Below are positions 34,088 to 41,312 of a DNA stretch of 64,000 nucleotides, piece after piece. Where the stretch lies: NCBI GenBank assembly GCA_045546275.1, contig JAZQCM010000014.1, positions 310,001 through 374,000 on the forward strand. Direction: 5' to 3'. The position numbers and the translations under genes were made by a program. Origin of the DNA: RGIG1927 sp045546275 (lineage in GTDB: Bacteria > Bacillota > Clostridia > UMGS1883). The first letter of the stretch is position 1, and every line of letters begins with the position of its first letter. The notes under the pieces are model-generated. The model worked only from the letters and a program-made list of their open reading frames with translations. It ran no database searches and had not been told where the DNA came from.

Positions 34088-34795
34088 TTATTCTTTTTCA
34101 CGCAGTGCAACAGCTGATATGTACACATTTTCACAACCCATTTTTAAAAGAAGGGATGCGCAAGCATTAATGGTTGAGCCTGTTGTGTAAATATCGTCAA
34201 TTAAAAGTGCGTTGCCGTGAAGAGGTATATCCTTGGAAGAATATGAATTTTTTGCATTTTTTCGTCTTTCGGAAAAGGAAAGCGTAGATTGCCTTGGTGT
34301 GTTATTTTTGCGGTTAAGTGTGTCAATTAAAGGCAAGTTTAAAATTTTTGCACATTCCTTTGCAATCAACTCGCTTTGGTTAAAGCCTCGCTCCTTAAAT
34401 CGGTTTTCCGAAATGGGAACAAAGGTGACAAAGTCAAGCGGTAAGGTTTCTTTTCGAAGAATGCTGTCGCATATTAAAAAAGCAAAGCTGTGACAGAAAA
34501 AATCTTTATTATAAAATTTCATGTTTATAAGGGCACGCCTTACAGAATCGGTATAAATAAGTGGCGTGAAAGCACCGCGTACCCGGTAGCGGTTTTTAAG
34601 GCAAGGAGCACAAACAGGAAGTGAATTCTCCTCTCTTGGACGGTTACATAAGGCGCAGGTTTTTCCTGTAATGTAAGGTAAATTTTTCATACATTCATTG
34701 CAAATAAAGGTGTGGTTACGATAAGAAATTGCCTTTTGGCAAAAAGTGCAACGGTGAGGGTGGAGAATGTCTGCAACAAATGATAAAAGCTTCAT
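34088..34795 (-). CDS. comF: ComF family phosphoribosyltransferase-like protein
   Basis: A 235-residue protein. An N-terminal zinc-ribbon-like part has CTFC, CNEC, CALC and CAPC pairs. A C-terminal PRTase domain has VPISENRFKERGFNQSE and the PRPP motif ALLIDDIYTTGST. ComF supports DNA uptake in naturally competent bacteria and is also linked to helicase function. The ATG at 34795 has AAGGA 8 bp upstream and follows the recD2 stop by one base; a GTG further out lacks this. Adjacent recD2 and comF suggest a DNA-processing operon. Confidence 0.9.
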   Translation of the reverse strand: MKLLSFVADILHPHRCTFCQKAISYRNHTFICNECMKNLPYITGKTCALCNRPREENSLPVCAPCLKNRYRVRGAFTPLIYTDSVRRALINMKFYNKDFFCHSFAFLICDSILRKETLPLDFVTFVPISENRFKERGFNQSELIAKECAKILNLPLIDTLNRKNNTPRQSTLSFSERRKNAKNSYSSKDIPLHGNALLIDDIYTTGSTINACASLLLKMGCENVYISAVALREKE

Positions 34796-34796
34796 A

Positions 34797-36983
34797 TCAG
34801 TTGTCCTTAAGCTTTTGCAAAAGTCCACTGTAGCGCTTGGTTTCTTTGTTGTTCATAACCATTCTTGCAACAGTTTCCTCGCTTCCCACCAAAACCACAA
34901 TTTCCTTTGCACGGGTCACGGCGGTGTAAAGTAAATTTCTCACCGTCAGCATGGGCGCAACAGGAGAAACTGAAAGTATAACCGCCTTAAACTCGCACCC
35001 CTGGCTTTTGTGAACTGTTAAAGCATATGCCAATTCCAGCTCTTCAAGCCATGCAAAATCGTATTCAACCAGCCTTTCGTCGTCAAATTCAATTATCATA
35101 ACACCTTTTTTTGTGTCAATATCAAGAATAACGCCTATATCACCATTATATATTCCCAAGCCGTCCTCGTCGGTGGAGTGGCGGACATAGGGAATGTTGT
35201 AGTTGTTTTTAATTTGCATAACCTTGTCCCCTGTGCGGAAGGTGGTATCGCCGAATTTCTTTTCCTTTTTATCCTTTGATGGGGGATTAAGGTATTTTTG
35301 GAGAGTTGTGTTTAAAGAGTGAGTTCCTGCCATGCCTTTTTTTGACGGCGACAACACCTGTATGTGGCGCATTGGGTCAAAGGAGTATGTTGCAGGGAGT
35401 CTGTTGGCACATAAATCGGCAATGGTGGTGTCGGTTTCAGAGGAGGCTCTCGGCATGAAGAAAAAGTCCTTGCCTTTTTGGTTGCAAAGGGGCATTTGTC
35501 CCGAATTAATCCTGTGGGCATTTGTTACAATCATGCTTTCGCTCGCCTGACGAAAAACGTCGGTTAAGGTTATAACAGGAAAACGCTTTGACTCAATAAT
35601 GTCCTTTAAAACATTGCCTGCACCCACACTTGGGAGCTGGTCGGAGTCCCCTGACAAAATAAGTCGGGCGTTTTTTCGTAAGCTTTTTAAAAGCACGCTC
35701 ATTAAGCTTAAATCCACCATACTCATTTCGTCAACAATAACTATGTCGGTGTTTAACGGGTCAAAGTCAACTGTGTAGGTAAATTCATCGCTGTCGGAAA
35801 TAACATCTAAATTCAAAAGCCTGTGGAGAGTTTTTGCCTCTGTATTGCAGGCTTCGCTGAGCCTTTTTGCAGCTTTGCCCGTAGGCGCTGCAAGGCTTAC
35901 CTTTTTACCAAGGGAGGAATACACCTTTAAAATGGTGTTTATAATAGTGGTTTTACCTGTGCCGGGACCGCCTGTGATAATGGTTATGTTTTCGCACAAA
36001 GCACTTCTCACAGCCTCACGCTGTTTTTCCGACAAGGTTAAGCCTGCGCTTGCTTCATCAATTGCATATTCAATATCATATTTTATTTTTTCTTTATTTC
36101 GGGTAATAAGTGACAAAAGGTTTGTTGCAACCGACAGTTCCTCGTTGTAAAGAGAGGTTAAATAGCAAAGGTCGGTGGAAATTTCGTGCACAATCCTGCC
36201 CGATAAAACAAGCTCCGTAAACTGTGACTGAACATCAATTTCATCACAGCCTAAAAGACGGCAGCAATAGGGAATAAGGCTTTCTTTGGGGTAGCAGGTG
36301 TGACCGTTTTGTGCCGCCTCCGACAAAGCGTGGCGTATTCCGCTTTTAATCCTTCCCGGATGGTTGTAGCTGACCCCCATGCGTGATGCAATAAGGTCGG
36401 CAGTTTTAAAGCCAATGCCGCTTATTTCGTCGCAAAGGGTGTAGGGGTTTGCGTTTATTAAATCAACTGCCAGAGAGCCGAATTTTTTATGAATTTTAAC
36501 TGCCATTTTGGCACTTACACCAAACTGCTGAAAATACATAACCGTTGCGGCGGCATCCTGCCTTATTAAAAAGGCTTCGTTCATTTTCATTGCCTTGGCT
36601 AATGAAATCCCCTTTATAACTGTAAGGCGCTCAGGAGCGTTTTTAATAACCTCCAACGTTTCCTCGCCGAAAACGTCGGTCATTTTTATGGCGGTGGCTT
36701 CGCGTATGCCCGGGATTATACCGGAGGAGAGGTATGTTCTTATTGCACTTACCTTCTGAGGAATTGTACGCTCAAAGCTTTCAAATTTGAACTGCTCGCC
36801 GTAATCGGGATGGGTTGTCCATTTGCCTGATAAAAGCACACATTCCCCCGAAGTAATGTAGGGGATGTGACCAACACAGGTTATGAGATTTTTTCCGTAG
36901 TTAAGGTCAAAAACACAATAACAATTGTCGTCGTTATAATACACAACCTCATAAACTTCACCCTGAATTTTTTCGTTTTCCAA
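34797..36983 (-). CDS. recD2: RecD2-type ATP-dependent DNA helicase
   Basis: A 728-residue SF1B helicase acting 5' to 3'. After an N-terminal OB-like region and helix-hairpin-helix repeats (GISLAKAMKM, GIGFKTADLIA), the motor starts with Walker A GGPGTGKTT (about residue 337) and continues with DEMSMVD, a GDSDQLPSVGAGNV motif III and LAYALTVHKSQGCEF. This layout and length define RecD2, independent of RecBC. The start is a TTG with AGGAGG 7 bp upstream. It overlaps a 59-codon upstream membrane-peptide frame by 26 bp. Confidence 0.92.
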   Translation of the reverse strand: MENEKIQGEVYEVVYYNDDNCYCVFDLNYGKNLITCVGHIPYITSGECVLLSGKWTTHPDYGEQFKFESFERTIPQKVSAIRTYLSSGIIPGIREATAIKMTDVFGEETLEVIKNAPERLTVIKGISLAKAMKMNEAFLIRQDAAATVMYFQQFGVSAKMAVKIHKKFGSLAVDLINANPYTLCDEISGIGFKTADLIASRMGVSYNHPGRIKSGIRHALSEAAQNGHTCYPKESLIPYCCRLLGCDEIDVQSQFTELVLSGRIVHEISTDLCYLTSLYNEELSVATNLLSLITRNKEKIKYDIEYAIDEASAGLTLSEKQREAVRSALCENITIITGGPGTGKTTIINTILKVYSSLGKKVSLAAPTGKAAKRLSEACNTEAKTLHRLLNLDVISDSDEFTYTVDFDPLNTDIVIVDEMSMVDLSLMSVLLKSLRKNARLILSGDSDQLPSVGAGNVLKDIIESKRFPVITLTDVFRQASESMIVTNAHRINSGQMPLCNQKGKDFFFMPRASSETDTTIADLCANRLPATYSFDPMRHIQVLSPSKKGMAGTHSLNTTLQKYLNPPSKDKKEKKFGDTTFRTGDKVMQIKNNYNIPYVRHSTDEDGLGIYNGDIGVILDIDTKKGVMIIEFDDERLVEYDFAWLEELELAYALTVHKSQGCEFKAVILSVSPVAPMLTVRNLLYTAVTRAKEIVVLVGSEETVARMVMNNKETKRYSGLLQKLKDN

Positions 36984-37137
36984 TACAATCCCTCCTTTTC
37001 TTTACAATTTTGATTTTAACTAAGTAATCAGAGTATTCCTCTTCAAGCTCGGTTATTTCCATGCTTTTATGTACTAAAAACACAATTGTAAAAACAACCG
37101 AAAACAAAATTATGAAAGAACAAATAATTTCTGTCAT
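36958..37137 (-). CDS. 59-residue single-pass membrane peptide, unknown
   Basis: A short frame in the metK-recD2 gap: ATG at 37137 with GGGGTGA about 8 bp upstream, stop TGA at 36958, overlapping the recD2 start. Residues 4-22 (IICSFIILFSVVFTIVFLV) form one membrane helix, followed by an acidic stretch (MEITELEEEYSDYL) and a basic tail (KKRRDCIGKRK). The hydrophobic-acidic-basic order looks like a real peptide. It may also couple translation to recD2. No family was recognised; conservation would be needed to be sure. Confidence 0.5.
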   Translation of the reverse strand: MTEIICSFIILFSVVFTIVFLVHKSMEITELEEEYSDYLVKIKIVKKRRDCIGKRKNSG

Positions 37138-37147
37138 ATTAAATTCA

Positions 37148-37175
37148 CCCCGATATCAGTTTATGAATATCGGGG
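37148..37175 (-). terminator. Hairpin after metK, with the next frame's ribosome site in its 3' arm
   Basis: Stem CCCCGATAT / ATATCGGGG (37175-37167 with 37156-37148 on the minus strand), 10-nt loop. No T-run follows on the minus strand, so termination would be weak. GGGGTGA of the 59-codon frame begins in the 3' arm. Confidence 0.5.
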
Positions 37176-37187
37176 CGATTTTGATAA

Positions 37188-38369
37188 TTAAAGGTATTTT
37201 TTAAGGCTTTCCACAGCGTCAAGTGCTTCCCAGGGGAGAGAAACATCGTCGCGACCAAAATGACCATATGCTGCAGTCTGCTTGTAAATAGGTCTCTTAA
37301 GGTCAAGGCGCTTAATGATAGCCGCAGGACGAAGGTCAAATTCACGAAGAACAATGCTGTTGATTTCATCGTCGGAAAGCTTGCCTGTGCCAAAAGTATC
37401 AACACGTACAGAAACAGGGTTCGCAACGCCGATTGCATATGCAAGCTGAATCTGGCACTTGTCGCAAAGAGAGGCTGCAACAAGGTTCTTGGCAATGTAA
37501 CGAGCCATGTAAGCCGCACTTCTGTCAACCTTTGTGGGGTCCTTGCCGGAAAAAGCACCGCCGCCGTGAGGAGCGTAGCCACCGTATGTGTCAACAATAA
37601 TCTTTCTGCCTGTAAGACCACTGTCACCCTGAGGTCCGCCGATTACAAATCTGCCTGTGGGGTTAATAAAAATCTTAGTGCTTTCGTCCATAAGACTGGA
37701 AGGAATTGTAGCTTCTATTACGTGCTTTTTAATATCTTTCTTGATTGTTTCCAAGGTTACGTCAGCTGAATGCTGAGTGGAAACAACAATTGTATCAATC
37801 CTCTTTGGAGTGTCACCGTCGTATTCAACTGTTACCTGAGTTTTGCCATCGGGACGAAGGTAGGTAAGAGTGCCGTTTTTTCTTACCTCGGTCAAACGCT
37901 TTGCCATTTTCTGTGCATAGTAAATGGGCATGGGCATGAAAACATCTGTTTCGTTTGTTGCGTAGCCAAACATCATGCCCTGGTCGCCTGCACCTGTGTC
38001 AAATTCGCTGCTGTCGCCTTCCTTTGCTTCCAATGACTTGTCCACACCCAAAGCAATGTCGGCTGACTGCTTGTTAAGTGTGTTTAAAACTGCAACGGAG
38101 TCGTAGGCAAAGCCTAAATCTCCGTGTGTGTAGCCAATGCTTTCGATTGTGTCACGCACAATCTGTCTTACGTCGGGCTGATGAGTTGATGTAATTTCAC
38201 CAAAAACCATAACAAGACCTGTTGCCGCACATGTTTCGCAAGCAACTCTTGCATTGGGGTCGTGAGCTAAAATATCGTCAAGAATACTGTCGGAAAGCAT
38301 GTCGCAAACTTTGTCGGGATGACCTTCTGTAACAGATTCTGATGTAAACAATTTCTTCTGTAATTCCAT
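37188..38369 (-). CDS. metK: S-adenosylmethionine synthetase MetK
   Basis: A 393-residue enzyme of standard length that makes SAM from methionine and ATP. TSESVTEGHPDK holds the ATP-site His, GAGDQGMMFGYA is the adenosine-binding loop, and GGGAFSGKDPTKVDRS is the P-loop-like signature. It follows a COG2426 membrane gene by 12 bp and shares its promoter. AGGAGGT precedes the ATG. There is no S-box riboswitch in front of the operon: the leader is only about 35 nt. Confidence 0.97.
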   Translation of the reverse strand: MELQKKLFTSESVTEGHPDKVCDMLSDSILDDILAHDPNARVACETCAATGLVMVFGEITSTHQPDVRQIVRDTIESIGYTHGDLGFAYDSVAVLNTLNKQSADIALGVDKSLEAKEGDSSEFDTGAGDQGMMFGYATNETDVFMPMPIYYAQKMAKRLTEVRKNGTLTYLRPDGKTQVTVEYDGDTPKRIDTIVVSTQHSADVTLETIKKDIKKHVIEATIPSSLMDESTKIFINPTGRFVIGGPQGDSGLTGRKIIVDTYGGYAPHGGGAFSGKDPTKVDRSAAYMARYIAKNLVAASLCDKCQIQLAYAIGVANPVSVRVDTFGTGKLSDDEINSIVLREFDLRPAAIIKRLDLKRPIYKQTAAYGHFGRDDVSLPWEALDAVESLKKYL

Positions 38370-38381
38370 GTTTTTACCTCC

Positions 38382-38915
38382 TTAAAAAAGTTGGAAAATA
38401 AATTTTACTAAAAGTGAGCCAACGCTCATGATAACACCTGCTGTAAGCACACCGCCTGATATTGCAAAAAATGCATCACGGAATTTGTAGCCAATGAAGG
38501 ATGCAACCAATGCACCTGTCCATGCGCCTGTTCCGGGAAGAGGTATTGCAACAAAAAGGAAAAGACCGAGATTTTTGTACTTTGTAACCTTTGCTTCGTT
38601 CTTTTCAACCTTTTTTTCAAGCCACTGGGGAAACCAGCTGAAAAGCCTGGTTTTTTTGAGCATGTTGCAGAAAGGTGTGATAAATAACAAAATAAAGGGA
38701 ACAGGTAAAATGTTACCGATTATTGATATTATGTAGCTTGCAATAGGGTCAAGACCTAATGCTGTTGCTACAGGAATTGCACCACGTAGTTCAATAATGG
38801 GAAGCATTGAAATCAAAAAAACATACAAATAGTTTGCACTTGCTGCGGAAAATCCTAAAGCAGTAACTATTGTTACGGCAAAAGAGTGAACAATGTTCTT
38901 AATTTGTTCAACCAT
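38382..38915 (-). CDS. Small multidrug export-like membrane protein (COG2426/PF06695)
   Basis: A 177-residue membrane protein with about four to five helices. ELRGAIPVATALG near residues 40-55 and AIPLPGTGAWTGALVASFIG are the PF06695 signature. The family is named from an early drug-efflux claim, but the fold belongs with DedA/VTT-type proteins, so a lipid or transport role is possible. It is first in the operon with metK. GGAGGT lies 8 bp before the ATG. Confidence 0.88.
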   Translation of the reverse strand: MVEQIKNIVHSFAVTIVTALGFSAASANYLYVFLISMLPIIELRGAIPVATALGLDPIASYIISIIGNILPVPFILLFITPFCNMLKKTRLFSWFPQWLEKKVEKNEAKVTKYKNLGLFLFVAIPLPGTGAWTGALVASFIGYKFRDAFFAISGGVLTAGVIMSVGSLLVKFIFQLF

Positions 38916-38951
38916 ATGATAAATACCTCCAAGACATTCATTATCTACATT

Positions 38952-38980
38952 ATTCTATAATGAAAAACATGTTTTGTCAA
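38952..38980 (-). promoter_or_regulatory. Promoter of the COG2426-metK operon
   Basis: Minus strand: consensus -35 TTGACA (38980-38975), 17 bp spacer, -10 TAGAAT (38957-38952). Confidence 0.8.
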
Positions 38981-39014
38981 CTCTTTGACAGAGAAATAAT
39001 ACACAAAAAAACTA

Positions 39015-39043
39015 TTGACAAAAGAGAAGCTGTTGTGTATTAT
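39015..39043 (+). promoter_or_regulatory. Promoter of the trp T-box operon
   Basis: -35 TTGACA (39015-39020), 17 bp spacer, -10 TATTAT (39038-39043), directly upstream of the T-box leader. Confidence 0.78.
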
Positions 39044-39049
39044 AAATAT

Positions 39050-39312
39050 TAAATAAACCGTTGATTCGGAGATAACGGCAGGAAATGTGCTCACAGAGAG
39101 TGGGGGTAGCTGAGAGCCCCATAGTAACAGCTTGTCAAATGGACCGATGAGGGCGCAGACCAAAGGGGCAACCTGAGTATTTTGCGACGTGTGCGAGCGT
39201 TAATCGCAAGGGCATGTTAGTGCCTGTAAAGTGTGTCTACGGACAAAACAAGGTGGTACCGCGGGAGTATTCTCGTCCTTGATTGTATTTAACAATCGGG
39301 GGCTTTTTTTGT
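39050..39312 (+). promoter_or_regulatory. T-box riboswitch leader, probably tRNA-Trp responsive
   Basis: This fills most of the 429-bp gap between divergent genes. The T-box sequence AAGGTGGTACCGCG (39250-39263) pairs with the CTCGTCCTT segment to form the antiterminator. The competing terminator is CCTTGATTGT / ACAATCGGGG followed by T7 (about 39277-39311). Stem I contains the GAGAGTGGGGGTAGCTGAGA region. In the specifier loop the codon AATGGACC reads TGG (39140-39142), matching tRNA-Trp and the trpBA genes downstream. The specifier position is my reading of the fold, not a computed one. Confidence 0.88.
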
Positions 39313-39344
39313 TTCAGCTCCCGAAAAGAAAGGATTTGGTATTT

Positions 39345-40529
39345 GTGAAAAAAGGTAGGTTTGGTATTCATGGCGGACAGTACGTCCCCGAAATACTGAT
39401 GAAGGCAGTAAATGAACTGGAGGAGGCGTACAATAAGTACAAGGATGACCCCCAGTTTAACCGTGAACTCAAGGAGCTTCTTGACAATTACGCAGGAAGA
39501 CCCTCTCTTTTATACTATGCCGAAAAAATGACAAAAGACCTTGGCGGTGCTAAGATTTATCTCAAGCGTGAGGACTTGAACCACACAGGAAGCCACAAGC
39601 TTAATAACGCATTGGGTCAGGTGCTTTTGGCTAAAAAAATGGGCAAAACAAGAGTAATTGCCGAAACAGGTGCAGGTCAGCATGGTGTTGCAACTGCAAC
39701 AGCGGCGGCACTTTTAGACATGGAATGCGAAATTTTCATGGGCAAGGTTGACTGCGAGAGACAGGCACTTAACGTTTTCAGAATGGAATTACTTGGCGCA
39801 AAGGTCCATGCTGTTACAAGCGGCACACAAACTCTTAAGGATGCCGTAAACGAAACAATGGCTGAATGGACCAACCGTATTTCCGACACACATTATGTTA
39901 TAGGCTCTGTTATGGGCCCTCATCCTTTCCCCACAATTGTACGTGACTTCCAGAGCGTAATAAGCCGTGAAGCCAGAAGCCAGATCCTTGAAAAGGAAGG
40001 CAAGCTTCCTTCTGTGGTGCTTGCATGTGTTGGCGGCGGAAGTAACGCAATGGGTATGTTCTATAACTTTATCGGCGACGAAAATGTTCGTCTTATCGGC
40101 TGTGAAGCAGCAGGCAAAGGCATTGACACAAAAGAGCATGCGGCAACAATTTCCAAAGGTAAATTGGGTATTTTCCATGGTATGAAGAGCTATTTCTGCC
40201 AGAATGAATACGGTCAGATTGACGAAGTTTATTCAATTTCGGCAGGTTTGGACTACCCCGGCATTGGCCCTGAGCATGCATCCCTTTATGACAGTAAAAG
40301 AGCAGAATATGTTCCCGTAACTGACACCGAGGCTGTTGAAGCCTTTGAATATCTTTCAAAAACAGAAGGCGTAATCCCTGCTATTGAAAGCAGTCACGCT
40401 GTGGCACATGCAATTAAAATTGCACCCACAATGAATAAGGATGATATTATGATTATCTGCTTGTCAGGTCGTGGCGATAAGGACGTTGCGGCTATTGCAA
40501 GATACAGGGGGGTACAGATTTATGAATAG
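39345..40529 (+). CDS. trpB: Tryptophan synthase beta chain (TrpB1 type)
   Basis: A 394-residue PLP enzyme joining indole and serine to tryptophan. The PLP lysine is K85 in HTGSHKLNNALGQ, with the phosphate-binding CVGGGSNAMGMF loop and the GRGDKD motif near the end. The GTG at 39345 is the best start: AAAGGA lies about 10 bp upstream and the protein then begins as TrpB proteins do (KGRFGIHGGQYVPE). Upstream codons in frame fall inside the T-box terminator. It overlaps trpA by 8 bp. No other trp genes are in the window. Confidence 0.95.
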   Translation: MKKGRFGIHGGQYVPEILMKAVNELEEAYNKYKDDPQFNRELKELLDNYAGRPSLLYYAEKMTKDLGGAKIYLKREDLNHTGSHKLNNALGQVLLAKKMGKTRVIAETGAGQHGVATATAAALLDMECEIFMGKVDCERQALNVFRMELLGAKVHAVTSGTQTLKDAVNETMAEWTNRISDTHYVIGSVMGPHPFPTIVRDFQSVISREARSQILEKEGKLPSVVLACVGGGSNAMGMFYNFIGDENVRLIGCEAAGKGIDTKEHAATISKGKLGIFHGMKSYFCQNEYGQIDEVYSISAGLDYPGIGPEHASLYDSKRAEYVPVTDTEAVEAFEYLSKTEGVIPAIESSHAVAHAIKIAPTMNKDDIMIICLSGRGDKDVAAIARYRGVQIYE

Positions 40530-41229
40530 ACTTGACAATTTAAAAAAGGAAAACGTTCTGGGCGCATTCATCACACCAGGTGATATTGATGTTGAAAAAA
40601 CAGAAGAATATATCCTTGCAATGATTGCAGGCGGTGCCGACTTTATTGAAATCGGCATACCCTTTTCCGACCCCGTGGCAGAAGACAGCACCATTCAGGA
40701 AGCTTACATTAAAGCAATGAAAAACTGTGTTAATACCGACACAATTTTTGACTGCGTAAGAAGACTCAGACAGGATACCGACATCCCCGTTGTTGCAATT
40801 ACAAATGCAAACCCTGTTTTCAGCTACTCTGAGGGTATTGAGAAGTTTTTTGAAAACTGTAAGGAAGCCGGCGTTGATGCAATAATCATGCCCGATGTGC
40901 CCTTTGAAGAGGTTGACGAATTTAAGGGTGCGGCAGATAAAAACGGAGTTTACATTATAATGGCAGTGGCTCCCACCGACGAAGAAAGAATTAAAAAGAT
41001 TGTTTCGGATGCTCACGGCTTTGTGTACGCAACAGCTTTGGCTGAAAACACAAAGGAAGACATGGAAAAGCTTATTAAAAATGTTAAAAAGTATAAGGAT
41101 ATTCCTGTTTTAACAAAGGACGAAAGATTTTCCTGCGATGGTTTAATTCTTTCAAACGAAATAGTAAAGCTTGTAAATCGTGGTATGGGCGCCATGGCAA
41201 TAAGTCATTTTGTAAAAAGCTATAAATAA
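40522..41229 (+). CDS. trpA: Divergent tryptophan synthase alpha chain
   Basis: A 235-residue TIM-barrel protein, about 25-30 residues shorter than usual TrpA. The catalytic Glu region is kept (FIEIGIPFSDPVAED, E43), as is ANPVFSY. The position of the second catalytic acid (Asp60 in E. coli) appears to be Glu54. The loop that is normally VTGxR reads ATALAEN, the GFGIS strand is missing (VLTKDERFSCDG), and the GSAIV phosphate loop reads LSNEIV. Indole-glycerol-phosphate binding is therefore doubtful. It may still activate TrpB. It starts 8 bp inside trpB with AGGGGGG upstream. Confidence 0.85.
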   Translation: MNRLDNLKKENVLGAFITPGDIDVEKTEEYILAMIAGGADFIEIGIPFSDPVAEDSTIQEAYIKAMKNCVNTDTIFDCVRRLRQDTDIPVVAITNANPVFSYSEGIEKFFENCKEAGVDAIIMPDVPFEEVDEFKGAADKNGVYIIMAVAPTDEERIKKIVSDAHGFVYATALAENTKEDMEKLIKNVKKYKDIPVLTKDERFSCDGLILSNEIVKLVNRGMGAMAISHFVKSYK

Positions 41230-41233
41230 AAGC

Positions 41234-41268
41234 AAAAAAATGTCATCGGATGATGGCATTTTTTTATT
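41234..41268 (+). terminator. Terminator of the trpBA operon
   Basis: Stem AAAAAATGTCATC / GATGGCATTTTTT with loop GGAT and T-run. Confidence 0.88.
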
Positions 41269-41295
41269 GCACAAATAAGGGGAAAATGATAAACT
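41267..41295 (+). promoter_or_regulatory. Promoter of metallopeptidase paralogue 1
   Basis: -35 TTGCAC (41267-41272), 17 bp spacer, extended -10 TGATAAACT (TAAACT at 41290-41295). The -35 begins at the end of the trpA terminator. Confidence 0.55.
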
Positions 41296-41312
41296 GAATA
41301 AGGGTGATGAAA

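Noticed and set aside
38916..38951. SAM riboswitch ahead of the metK operon
   Set aside because: The leader is too short and has none of the S-box helices.
39231..39344. 38-codon N-terminal extension of trpB
   Set aside because: It falls in the T-box antiterminator and terminator; TrpB homology begins at the GTG at 39345.
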